A DNA stretch of 45,190 nt from Actinomycetota bacterium (lineage in GTDB: Bacteria; Actinomycetota; Thermoleophilia; RBG-16-64-13). The stretch lies in the NCBI GenBank assembly GCA_018830645.1, contig JAHJSA010000066.1, positions 1 to 45,190 of the forward strand. The letters are read 5' to 3'. Shown here piece by piece: positions 1 to 8,375 of the stretch (the first letter of the stretch is position 1; each line of letters begins with the position of its first letter). The notes below the pieces were generated by a model. It worked only from the letters and a program-made list of their open reading frames with translations, did not search any database and was not told the DNA's origin. Both the position numbers and the translations under genes were made by a program.

Positions 1-126
1 GATTGCGCCGAGGAGGGTCGCGGCGAACCCGAGGAGGAGCACAACGGTAGTCACCCGCAGGCTGATGAAGAGCGCCATGAGACGGGCTCCCCACCGCCGA
101 GCGCTCCTATCCCGGCCGGTGCTCAT
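1..126 (-). CDS. ResB-like cytochrome c maturation protein, N-terminal fragment
   Basis: This gene is cut by the left window edge, so only its first 42 codons are visible. A short basic cytoplasmic start is followed by a segment with the pattern FISLRVTTVVLLLGFAATLLG, split here as FISLRVTTVV and LLLGFAATLLG. That pattern is like the first membrane helix of ResB/Ccs1 proteins, which pass heme to apocytochrome c in the System II pathway. The ATG overlaps the TGA of the upstream TPR gene (ATGA), so the two are very probably co-translated. The neighbourhood of many multiheme cytochromes fits a maturation factor. With so few residues any other protein starting with a similar helix is possible. 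The assignment is an inference from pattern and context. Confidence 0.5.
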   Translation of the reverse strand, partial: MSTGRDRSARRWGARLMALFISLRVTTVVLLLGFAATLLGAI

Positions 127-743
127 CGAGTGGTTGCGCCGGGGTCAACCCCGCCGGGCGGCTCGGCTGGAGGGGTGGCGGGTCCGCCGGAGGAGCCGTC
201 GTCGACCGGGGGCGGCGCCACTTCACCCCCATGGAACACACCAGGCGGAGCCTCCGAACCTGGGGAATCCGGCGCACTCTCCCCCCCGCCCGTGAGGCTC
301 TCCCGCACCTGCTTCACCATACCCTCGTACTGCCGGTTCCCCGGATCGAGCCGCGCGGCCGCCTCGAAATAGGGGAGGGCGGTCTCCGCCGCTCCCAGCC
401 GGAACTGCACCACACCCATCATGTAGTTTGCCAAAGGCGACTGCGGATTCCCGCGCACGGCGACATCAAGGTATCGCTCGGCATCGTCAAGTCGATTGGC
501 GAACAGGTACTCCTCCGCGAGACGGAGGGCGGCAAGCCAGTTGCCTTCGTCCACCGTCAGAGCGTCCTCGAGTACGGCTGTGCGCGCGTCGCCGGCAAGA
601 GCGCCCGCCTCCCGGGTCATGCCGTAGGCGGCGGTTCGGCGCGCGTCGCCCCAGTACGTTTCGAAGAGGAAGACCCCGAGCACCACCGCAACGGCGAGCG
701 CCGTTGCGAACAGAGTCAGACGGAGTAGTGCGGAGGATCGCAT
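123..743 (-). CDS. Membrane-anchored TPR protein next to ResB-like gene
   Basis: The product has 206 residues. Residues about 7-27 form one hydrophobic helix without a cleavage site, so the protein is probably anchored in the membrane with its body outside. Residues about 60-150 form two to three TPR-like helix pairs (patterns such as ALRLAEEYLFANRLDDAERYL and ALPYFEAAARLDPGN, each a helix-turn-helix with small residues at TPR positions). The last 50 residues are rich in Pro, Gly and Ser and look disordered. Its stop overlaps the start of the ResB-like gene. TPR proteins of this layout often hold apocytochrome during maturation (CcmH/NrfG-type role), which would fit here but is an inference. 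The exact partner is unknown. Confidence 0.75.
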   Translation of the reverse strand: MRSSALLRLTLFATALAVAVVLGVFLFETYWGDARRTAAYGMTREAGALAGDARTAVLEDALTVDEGNWLAALRLAEEYLFANRLDDAERYLDVAVRGNPQSPLANYMMGVVQFRLGAAETALPYFEAAARLDPGNRQYEGMVKQVRESLTGGGESAPDSPGSEAPPGVFHGGEVAPPPVDDGSSGGPATPPAEPPGGVDPGATTR

Positions 744-823
744 CGAAGAATCATCCTACAGGACGTGGCGGTGCGGCAGGCCTATGCGGATGCTGGAACC
801 GAACGCGCTTGGACACTACCGAG

Positions 824-3800
824 CTACCAGGATCGCTTGTCTCCGCGGTTGACGTCGTTGTCGTGAAGACCATCCGTGCCGCCCTGGTAGCGCGACCAGC
901 GGTGCTCGTTGTCGCAGCGTGTGCTGGTGGTGGGCGTGCCGCCCATACCACCCTTGTGGTCGCGCCAGTCACCCGAGCCGGAATGACACGTGCCGCAGAA
1001 CTTGCCGTAGAAGTCGTCGTATAGACGGCCGTTGCCGTCGATAGGCCACGCCGGGATGCTGATCGCCGCTCCGGGAAGATAGGTGCGGCCGGCGTTCATG
1101 TTGATCCCGTCCACGACGATGTACTCGCGGAGTAAGTAGACGTTCTGGGAACCATGGGGGTCGTGACAGGTGGTGCACTGGATCGCGGCGTAGGCTCGGG
1201 CGGGCGGCGTATTGCTGTACGTGGAGCTCTGAAACGGATAACGCGGCCGCTGGTCGTTCTCGTTCATGTAGTTGCCGCGGCCGTTGCCGTGTGCGATGCC
1301 GGTGTTCCCGGTGGCGAGATAGCGAGTCGCGATATTCATGGGGAGCCCGGCAGGGTTCGCGGCGCCCATGCTGACTGCAGGCGACGTACCCGTGGGCACC
1401 GTGTTGTCGTGGCAGGCCAAGCAAAACTTGATGGAGTCGGCGGTGGCGTCGGCCGAGCCGCTGGCCGGGTTGTAGGGATGACCACCGACCGGCGAGGGGT
1501 TCGTGCCCAGGGGTTTATCCGGGTTGGCGTCGGCGTTGGGAGCCGCGGTCCCCGAGTTGTAGCTGTAGGTGGTCGCACCGATGGTCAGGGTGTTGGTAGT
1601 GGCATACACGCGCAGAGCCGTCGGATAACCCACCTGCCCCGGCTGCACGTCGGCATCGAGCACCTTCCAATAGTTGCTAGACGGATTGGCGCCTGCGTTC
1701 ACGTGCGGATTGTGGCAGTTCAGACATTCGATGGCGCCGGTTGTGGCGGTGACCGTCGTGACGGTTCCGTTGTTGTTCTTCTTGATGGTGTCGAATGTCT
1801 TGGTCTGCTCCGCATCGAGCACCGGGTGCCGGCTCAGAGGAACCGCGGCCCCCGCCGCGGCCCGGTTGTAGGCCCGCGTGAAGTCCGGAACCGTCGTGGA
1901 ACCACCCGCGCGCCCCTGGGTGAACTGGCGCTGCACGCTGTAGCTGCCCGGACCGAGCAGACGCCCCGGTCCAGCCGCCGCGTGGCACTGATAACAGAGG
2001 TCTTCTTCGAACGCCAGCGTGTAGTTCGCGAACTGCGTGCCGTGGGGGTTGTGGCACTGCTTGCACACGCCCACCCGCAGGTTCTGCGCGACCGCCGGCA
2101 CGGGCGGCGAGTAGGTCAGGCTGCGGTTCTTGGCAGTCACGTCGTGACCGGAACTCGTGTAGGCCGCCGTCGAGACGCTCGTGCCCGGCCAGTAGATCCC
2201 TCCGAGCCCGGCTGCGGAGTGGCACCTGAAGCAGAGGGGATTGTAGGTGGTGTTGTAGCCCGTTACCGTCGCGCTGTTGAACGTGATCGCCGCTCCGTTC
2301 ACCTGCTCAGCTATCAGCTTACTGTTCGAACTCCCATGCTCGCTGTGGCAGCCCTTGCAGGCGATGTTCTGCTTCGACGGCACCCGCTGGTTGTTGGTCA
2401 TGATCACGGCGCCGGTGGTCTTGTTGTGGCCCGCGTCGGTGGTGGGGTAGTAGGTCTTGTGGTCGGAGCCGGTGCTGGCGTTCCAGGAGGCGCTCGAGAT
2501 GTAGCCCGCGGAGGTGGCGGCCGTTGTATTGTGGCACGTCCAGCAGAAGTCCTTGCCCGTGTTGACCACGTACGCCCCGGAGAAGCTGGGGTCGACCTTC
2601 TTGTTGACGAGGAAGCGTGCGCCGGTGCCCGTCATGTTGTGGGCGTTGTGGCAGTTGGAGCAGCGCATGGTCACGCCGGTGTTCGTGGTGGTCGCGTTGA
2701 CCCACGAGTACGTCATTGCGCGGGCCACCGGATGCGACGAGGTCATCACGGTCGTGCCGATGGGGTTCTCGCGGAAGTCCCAGGAGAAGGGCGAGACGTT
2801 GTCGGCGGTCTTCACGTTGTAGGAAGACCCGGTCCCGTCGTGGCAGGCATAGCACACCTGCTTCTCGGTGGCGGCGGGGAAGAGCTTGCCGCCGCCCGTG
2901 GCGGCCCGGGTAGCGGCTCCGTGCACCGAGTGGCAGTTGCGGCAGAGATTCTTGGCCGTCGTGTAACCCCCGTGCGCCGTGATGCCGGTGGCTGCCGTGG
3001 TGAAGGTCGTGGTTGACGCGGAGCCGAGCGGGTTGCCCGCGAGGTCAGTGACAGCCCCCGAGATCCACACGGTGTACACCGTGCTGATGTCCATCATGGC
3101 GTCGGGATAGACGTAGACCCGGGTGCGATCCGAACTCAGCACGACGGTCTCCGCCGAGATGGGCGTCGCCCCGATGCGGATCTGCACCTTGTCGTTGGTG
3201 AGGGTGCTCGGGTCCATGGGTTCACTGAACACGATGGTGACGAACCCGTTCACCGGGACGCCGGTGGCGCCGTTCGCCGGGGTGACGCTCGAGACGGTGG
3301 GAGCCGTCACGTCAAGGCTGGCGGCCGCGAACTCGGTGAAGTGGCTCACGGTGCCGGTGACGGTGTCGGCCGCCTGGTTCACCACGGAGCCGCCCTCCAC
3401 CTGCACCCACGCCGAGCCGTTGAAGTAGAGGAGCTTGATGGTCGATTCGTCCACAGCCCCCGGAACGTACTTCAGCGTGATCTGCACGGGGTTGGTGAAC
3501 AGCTGCCCCGCCGGCGTGAACCGATAGCTCGGGGTCACGAAGACTTTGGGCGGCGAACTCGGGGCGGCGACCTGCTCGGTGATGGCGATGGGGGTGACCC
3601 CGGCCAGCGCACCGGCCGGTACCACGATACGCGCTTCACCGCTCGAGGAGCTAAGCGTGCCCCCACCCGAACCCACGTTCGAGTTCACCAGCACCATCCC
3701 GGTGTCGGCGACATCGGACTTCACCGATTCGTTCGCGCTCGTGTCGACCGCCGTCACCTTGTAGTAGTAGACGACCCCTTCGGCTCCATAGGTGGTGTCG

Positions 3801-5881
3801 TCGTAGGTAGTGGCGGCGATCAGAGCGCCGTTGACCTTCGTCGCGAAGGCGCCGCCGGCCGAGGTGTCGCGGTAGACGTTGTAGCCCGCGAGGTCGGGGG
3901 CTATCGACGCATCCCACGAGAGCCGGTTGCGGGCGTGGCCGGAGAAGGCGGTGAGCCCGGTCAGCTGCACCGGCGGAGTCACGTCGAGCGCCGGGTTGTA
4001 GCCCAGGAAGCCGGCGGTGCCCGGAGCCTGCGGCAGATTCCCGGCCACGTCGGTCACCGAAGGGGTCGTGAGCTTTACGCTCACCGTGTAGGGGGCGCTC
4101 ACGGTCTGGGCCGATGTGGTGAGCCGCACCGTGCGATTGTCGGGAAGCAGGGTGGCGCCGGACACGGTGAGGCCGGGGATGGTGAAGTAGGCCGGAAGCA
4201 CCGAGGCGGGCGCCAGGTTCTCGCCGAAGAGAACATCGACGTTGGTGGCCGCGATGGCCACGGCCGCGACCACAGCCGGGCCGGTGTTGTCGATGGTCAC
4301 GGGTGACACCGTGATCGTGGACGAGTTCGTGAGAGCGTCAGTGGCCGTCAAGCGGAATTGGTACTGCCCGTCGGAGCGCGTAGTGGTGTTGAACGTGTTG
4401 AGGACGGCGTCGGTCACATTGCTCGTGCCCGTGGCCAACGTGGTCCATGACACCGGAGACACTGCGGAAATGGAGAGAGTCCAGTTGGAGATCACCGCGT
4501 CGCTGGCGGTACCGCGGATCTGATACGCCGTGCCCCTGATGGTCGCACCGGCCGCGGGGGCGGTGATTGCCACCGTCGGGCCGGTGTTGTCCACCCGCAC
4601 GTACTGGGCCGGAGAGAAGGAGGTGTTGCCGGCCACGTCGCGAAGCTGCGCCTGCAGCTTATACCTGCCGTCGGCCACGAGGGCCGTGTTCCACGACACT
4701 CGGTAGGTCGAACCGGACACCGGCGTCGTCTGGTTCACGCCCACCTGGGTGCCCACCGCGTCGTAGGAAGAACCGTTCCACGCATAGTAGTAGAAGGCCA
4801 CGTAGTTCACGCCCGAGCCGGCGTCGGTGGCCGTGGCGTCGTAGTTCACCGTGCCCCGGATGCCGGTGGGCGGCGGCGCGCCGTCCGCACCCGTGGGCGT
4901 GGTGATGGTAGGGGCGGCGATGGTTGCGTCCACATTGAACAGTTGGCTCTTGTGCGGCGTCTCCTCGTTGGGGATGGCGTCCCGCGAGTAGTACCAGAGG
5001 GTGTTGGTGCCCGTGAGGGCCGGGAACGTACCAGCGTAGAGGGTGCCCGTGCCGGGGGCGGGGTCGCTGTTCCAGGCATATCGGGTGGTGGTGGGCGAGC
5101 CCTCGGGGTCGGTGGCACTAAGTGTGATCGTGGGAACTGTCTTGAACCAGCCGGAGTCCCCGTCGGGCGCGGCGGGGCTGGTGGAGAGCATGGTGGTGGG
5201 GGCGGTAGAGTCGGTCAACTCATCCACGGTGATGAAGCTGCGATCGGGATCGGCATTCATGTTGAAGTGGATCCTGTGTCGCAGGCTCGAAGGGTTCGTC
5301 ACACTGACGCGCACCCCAAGGCGGTGGCCTGCCTGGATCACCGTTGGCGTCGAGTTGTTGAAGGTGAAGCTGAGGGCTGTCGCGGTGGCGGCGAGGGTGC
5401 TGGTCGAATAGCTACCGATCACCACGAACGAGCCCGTTGCCCCGTCGACATCCACGAGGTCGAAGGTGAATGTGCCGCCCTCGTTCCTGTACCCGAACGT
5501 CGCTGTGGAGTTCGGTGCGATGGTCACCGCGGTGGCGTAGTCGCTGGGAAGGACCGCCATCCCTATGAGGCGCGTCCCGGTCGTCGCGAACTCGTACAGC
5601 CATCTGGTCTGGCTGCCGGCGGGCGTCGTCGTCTGAAGGTACGTGCGGCCGTACTGCGTAGCAGTCGGATTCTGCGGGACGCTGTAGTCGGTATTGTTCG
5701 CCGAGTTCGTCGTTACCGCCCCGCCTGGCCACGCCTGCCCGTTCGAAGCGGTGAGGTGGTACGTTCGAACAACGGCCTGCGCAGGAACCGCGCTGAAGAC
5801 GAAGAAGAGCGCGAGCAGCATGAAGCCCACGAGGACGCGCGCACCCAGCCCCGTGATCCGCAGGCTTGTGGCCTTCTTCAC
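824..5881 (-). CDS. Giant modular surface cytochrome, 12 hemes with Ig/FN3/ZU5 domains
   Basis: The 1,685-residue product begins at a GTG with a weak SD. Residues 1-36 are a signal peptide ending in VPAQA. Residues about 37-230 form an unassigned beta-rich domain, and about 235-630 are Ig-like repeats of the surface-protein type (patterns such as DNTGPTVAIT and ATDALTNSS). Residues about 635-735 are a fibronectin type III domain, about 740-850 a ZU5-like domain (GGGTLSSSSGEARIVVPAGA), and about 860-965 an SbsA-type Ig domain (PANGATGVPVNGFVTIVFSE). From about residue 979 to the end there are 12 CxxCH motifs, many followed by xxHG as in the doubled-CxxCH family. No sorting motif or terminal anchor is visible. 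The long beta-sandwich arm in front of a heme domain suggests a secreted cytochrome that spans or binds the wall or a substrate. A poor promoter match lies at 6013-6041. Confidence 0.9.
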   Translation of the reverse strand: MKKATSLRITGLGARVLVGFMLLALFFVFSAVPAQAVVRTYHLTASNGQAWPGGAVTTNSANNTDYSVPQNPTATQYGRTYLQTTTPAGSQTRWLYEFATTGTRLIGMAVLPSDYATAVTIAPNSTATFGYRNEGGTFTFDLVDVDGATGSFVVIGSYSTSTLAATATALSFTFNNSTPTVIQAGHRLGVRVSVTNPSSLRHRIHFNMNADPDRSFITVDELTDSTAPTTMLSTSPAAPDGDSGWFKTVPTITLSATDPEGSPTTTRYAWNSDPAPGTGTLYAGTFPALTGTNTLWYYSRDAIPNEETPHKSQLFNVDATIAAPTITTPTGADGAPPPTGIRGTVNYDATATDAGSGVNYVAFYYYAWNGSSYDAVGTQVGVNQTTPVSGSTYRVSWNTALVADGRYKLQAQLRDVAGNTSFSPAQYVRVDNTGPTVAITAPAAGATIRGTAYQIRGTASDAVISNWTLSISAVSPVSWTTLATGTSNVTDAVLNTFNTTTRSDGQYQFRLTATDALTNSSTITVSPVTIDNTGPAVVAAVAIAATNVDVLFGENLAPASVLPAYFTIPGLTVSGATLLPDNRTVRLTTSAQTVSAPYTVSVKLTTPSVTDVAGNLPQAPGTAGFLGYNPALDVTPPVQLTGLTAFSGHARNRLSWDASIAPDLAGYNVYRDTSAGGAFATKVNGALIAATTYDDTTYGAEGVVYYYKVTAVDTSANESVKSDVADTGMVLVNSNVGSGGGTLSSSSGEARIVVPAGALAGVTPIAITEQVAAPSSPPKVFVTPSYRFTPAGQLFTNPVQITLKYVPGAVDESTIKLLYFNGSAWVQVEGGSVVNQAADTVTGTVSHFTEFAAASLDVTAPTVSSVTPANGATGVPVNGFVTIVFSEPMDPSTLTNDKVQIRIGATPISAETVVLSSDRTRVYVYPDAMMDISTVYTVWISGAVTDLAGNPLGSASTTTFTTAATGITAHGGYTTAKNLCRNCHSVHGAATRAATGGGKLFPAATEKQVCYACHDGTGSSYNVKTADNVSPFSWDFRENPIGTTVMTSSHPVARAMTYSWVNATTTNTGVTMRCSNCHNAHNMTGTGARFLVNKKVDPSFSGAYVVNTGKDFCWTCHNTTAATSAGYISSASWNASTGSDHKTYYPTTDAGHNKTTGAVIMTNNQRVPSKQNIACKGCHSEHGSSNSKLIAEQVNGAAITFNSATVTGYNTTYNPLCFRCHSAAGLGGIYWPGTSVSTAAYTSSGHDVTAKNRSLTYSPPVPAVAQNLRVGVCKQCHNPHGTQFANYTLAFEEDLCYQCHAAAGPGRLLGPGSYSVQRQFTQGRAGGSTTVPDFTRAYNRAAAGAAVPLSRHPVLDAEQTKTFDTIKKNNNGTVTTVTATTGAIECLNCHNPHVNAGANPSSNYWKVLDADVQPGQVGYPTALRVYATTNTLTIGATTYSYNSGTAAPNADANPDKPLGTNPSPVGGHPYNPASGSADATADSIKFCLACHDNTVPTGTSPAVSMGAANPAGLPMNIATRYLATGNTGIAHGNGRGNYMNENDQRPRYPFQSSTYSNTPPARAYAAIQCTTCHDPHGSQNVYLLREYIVVDGINMNAGRTYLPGAAISIPAWPIDGNGRLYDDFYGKFCGTCHSGSGDWRDHKGGMGGTPTTSTRCDNEHRWSRYQGGTDGLHDNDVNRGDKRSW

Positions 5882-6055
5882 ACTCTCACTTGGACGTCCG
5901 ATCGATGCCTCCCTCGACCAACCTCAACCTATCTTCTATCGGCACGAGGAGTGTTTCGCTAGAGTGCACATCACCCCTCCAAGCCGCCACACCTTTGTCC
6001 AGTCCGCATGCTATCAAAGGGCGGCGTCATCGGGGACACAAGAATGCCGGCCCGC

Positions 6056-6808
6056 TCAGTTGGCGACCGTGGTTGAGGTGGTCCCGTCGGCCCCGGGCTG
6101 CGTCGTGGTCGTGGACGTTCCCCGCAACTCGTCGAGCAACGCCCTCGCTTCAGCATTGTCGGGGTTCTCGGCGAGGGCCTTCTCGAGTTGCAGGGCGGCG
6201 TTGTCGGCCTGATCCACCGCCACCAGCTGCTCGGCCAGCGCCACGCGAATCTGGTCGAACTGCACCCCCATGGGGCGCATCTCGATCACCTCGAAGTAGA
6301 GTCGGATGGCGCGATCGGCGTCGCCCAGTCCGGCGACCGTCTCGGCAAGCGCCACGCGCGCCGCCGTGAAGTCGCTGTTGAGGCGGAGGGACTCCTCGAA
6401 GCTTGCTGCCGCCTCCTCAGGCTGCTCGAGGCGCCGGTACAGATTCGCAATGCGGAAGTGGGCTTCGAAATCACGGGCGTCAAGTTCGAGGATGTCCGCG
6501 TACACCTGCATCGCCCCGTCCCAGTCGAGCCCGCGCTCGTGCACGAGAGCCAGAAGGTAGCGGGCCTGCTTGTCCTGAGGGTTGGCCTCAAGGTGCGCCT
6601 CCAGCTTCGACTGCGCGGCCGCAAGATCACCTGATTGGATGTCCGAGGTGCCCGGGATCGCTTCCCCCAACGCAGGGCTGGTGGTCGCGACGATGGAGGT
6701 GGGGGTGCTGGCGACGGGCTCACTCCGCAACGAAGCCACGACCGTGACCGCGACGCCGCCGAGCAGCAGGACTATCCCGAGTGCCAGAAGAAGCTGTCTC
6801 ACCGACAC
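6056..6808 (-). CDS. Membrane-anchored TPR protein with Thr-rich tail
   Basis: The start is taken as the GTG at 6808, because a GGAGG lies 7 nt upstream. A longer frame opens at 6895 but lacks such a site. The product has 250 residues. Residues about 4-24 are a membrane helix. Residues about 55-225 hold four to five TPR-like units (for example ARYLLALVHERGLDWDGAMQVY, given in two parts ARYLLALVHERG and LDWDGAMQVY). The final 20 residues are a Thr/Ser stretch (TSTTTTQPGADGTTSTT) like the linkers in the nearby cytochromes. The protein is probably outside the membrane and may help assemble or hold the cytochrome encoded next on the same strand (gap 174 nt). That role is an inference. Confidence 0.8.
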   Translation of the reverse strand: MSVRQLLLALGIVLLLGGVAVTVVASLRSEPVASTPTSIVATTSPALGEAIPGTSDIQSGDLAAAQSKLEAHLEANPQDKQARYLLALVHERGLDWDGAMQVYADILELDARDFEAHFRIANLYRRLEQPEEAAASFEESLRLNSDFTAARVALAETVAGLGDADRAIRLYFEVIEMRPMGVQFDQIRVALAEQLVAVDQADNAALQLEKALAENPDNAEARALLDELRGTSTTTTQPGADGTTSTTVAN

Positions 6809-6981
6809 GAAGTCGCCTCCGTACTCATGCTGGACCGATGCTCGCCGCAGGCCAACGGCTGGTCGTGCGTGCAGGAAGCCACGACCCGGCCTCACGTTCC
6901 GAGCCGAGGATAGTATGACACAAGAGTCCGTCCGCGCTCCTCACGGGCCCGGGCAGAGTTTCACAAATCCTACCCCCCTTC

Positions 6982-6990
6982 TGCTATGAT
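6982..6990 (+). promoter_or_regulatory. Extended -10 promoter of the PRC-barrel operon
   Basis: TG-C-TATGAT reads as an extended -10 element. No good -35 is present at the right distance (the nearest, TTCACA, is 19 nt away). Transcription would start near 6997 and give a leader of about 65 nt before the ATG at 7062. Confidence 0.5.
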
Positions 6991-7061
6991 GCGGGCGATA
7001 CCGGCGCGAGACGCGATAGGCATCACGACACGTCCGACGGAACAAGGAGGAGTGGGGCTAC

Positions 7062-7577
7062 ATGGCTCGCAGCGATAAGGATTTCTTGGGTCTGGAGGTA
7101 GTCAGCCTCGAAGACGCGACGGTCGTGGGTGAGGTGGACGCGCTCATCGTGGACGACACGAAGAACGCCGTCGTCGGTCTCGTTATCGACCTGGGCGTGT
7201 ACGAAGCGAAGGCGCTCTCTTTCAGCGACATTCTGAGCATCGGGGAAGACGCGGTCATGATCGGCGCCTCATCGGCCGTCAAGCCCATCTCCCAGCACAC
7301 CGCACTTGAAGCGCTCGCCGAGCGCGACGTGCAGGTGACCGACACCCTCGTCATGACAGACCACGGCGATCTCGTGGGCGTGGTTGGAGACTACTATCTC
7401 GACTCGGCCACCGGTGTCATCAAGGGCATCGAAGTCTTGCCGGAAGACATGGGGGACGACGATGTCGCCGCCACGTACCTCGTTCCCGCGTCGGACCTCA
7501 TCACGATGAGCGCTGAACTCGTCATGATCAAGGCGGGGTTTGAAGATCGTGCGGTCGATTCCGAGGAATCTCTCTGA
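7062..7577 (+). CDS. Double PRC-barrel domain protein
   Basis: The 171-residue product starts at an ATG preceded by AAGGAGGAG. It holds two PRC-barrel-like domains in tandem (about 1-78 and 80-168). The first has the classical signature of a short beta-barrel (LGLEVVSLEDATVVGEVDAL and VVGLVIDLGVYEAKAL), and the second repeats it (GDLVGVVGDYYLDSATGVIK). There is no signal peptide or membrane helix, so it is cytosolic. PRC-barrels occur in photosynthetic reaction centre H subunits, RimM and many small actinobacterial and archaeal proteins. They act as binding modules, so no reaction can be named. The gene leads a three-gene operon whose last member is a longer paralogue. Confidence 0.85.
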   Translation: MARSDKDFLGLEVVSLEDATVVGEVDALIVDDTKNAVVGLVIDLGVYEAKALSFSDILSIGEDAVMIGASSAVKPISQHTALEALAERDVQVTDTLVMTDHGDLVGVVGDYYLDSATGVIKGIEVLPEDMGDDDVAATYLVPASDLITMSAELVMIKAGFEDRAVDSEESL

Positions 7578-7630
7578 CCGACCAAAGGGAGGGACTCGAC
7601 GAGCGCCATGACCTCTGAAAGGCACACCAT

Positions 7631-8371
7631 ATGAACACGCTGGTGCTCGCAGTGGCCGGTGTGTTCGTGCTTGCGGGCCTGGTGCTCATCGTCCTCTCGT
7701 TCCTGGTGGGGCGCACGAAACCGGTGGCAGAGTCTGCGCGGACCGGAGTTGCCGTCGACGCCTCCCCAGCTGAGAACGCCGCCGCCTTCATCGACAAACC
7801 CCTCGCCAAAGACATGGAAGACGATCTTGGCGATCGCAAGAAGGCCGTGCCTACGCCGGCCGTAGCAGCAGCCGCTTCGGCCACCACCGCCCCCGCAGGC
7901 GCCGCTGCCGGCGTCACTGCCACGTCCGATGTAGCCGCGGCTACGGCCGCATCCGAGGCGGCCGAGACGAAGGCCGCCGACGCAGCTCCCGCGGAGAGGG
8001 CCGAGGAGAGGGCCGGGCCCGCGGCGACAGCCGCGGCTCCGACGCCGGCCGCCAACTTGGTGGGATTCAACTTCCGGGTGCAGCTCGGATTCAAGTTCCT
8101 GCAGAACGGCCTCTACGAAGACGGAGTGGCCGAGTTCCAGAAGGCACTCGCCCTCACGGACGACCGCGACGCCAAGCTCAAGCTCTACGTAGAGATAGGC
8201 AACGTCTTCCGCACCCAGCGCATGAGCGGTCCGGCGGCGGCCTCCTACATGCAGGCTACCTCGTACACGGAGAACCCGATGCTACTGGAGCATTTGGAGA
8301 GGACAATCTCGGACATGATGGAATCGGACACGTCTACCCAGGGCACGTCCGGATCAACAAAGGAGGAATGA
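7631..8371 (+). CDS. Membrane-anchored Ala-rich protein with TPR-like C-terminus
   Basis: The 246-residue product begins at ATG 7631 after a modest AAAGG site. Residues 4-27 form a membrane helix. Residues about 45-145 are a low-complexity Ala/Thr/Glu/Pro linker, probably disordered. Residues about 150-225 contain helices with a TPR look (LGFKFLQNGLYEDGVAEFQK, then a second pair around VEIGNVFRTQRMSGPAAASY). It sits between two PRC-barrel genes with gaps of 53 and 4 nt. The most likely layout is a membrane tether whose cytosolic, helical end docks a partner, perhaps the PRC-barrel neighbours. No enzyme motif is visible and the family is not recognised beyond the TPR-like part. Confidence 0.75.
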   Translation: MNTLVLAVAGVFVLAGLVLIVLSFLVGRTKPVAESARTGVAVDASPAENAAAFIDKPLAKDMEDDLGDRKKAVPTPAVAAAASATTAPAGAAAGVTATSDVAAATAASEAAETKAADAAPAERAEERAGPAATAAAPTPAANLVGFNFRVQLGFKFLQNGLYEDGVAEFQKALALTDDRDAKLKLYVEIGNVFRTQRMSGPAAASYMQATSYTENPMLLEHLERTISDMMESDTSTQGTSGSTKEE

Positions 8372-8375
8372 GGTT

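Noticed and set aside
1154-3016. 620-codon frame opposite the 12-heme surface cytochrome
   Set aside because: It is a GC-rich shadow with Arg/Gly/Val bias, no domain and no SD. The minus-strand gene explains the region.
6013-6041. Promoter for the 1,685-residue cytochrome
   Set aside because: TTGTGT and TTTGAT at 17 nt spacing match the consensus at only about half the positions; too weak to list as a feature.
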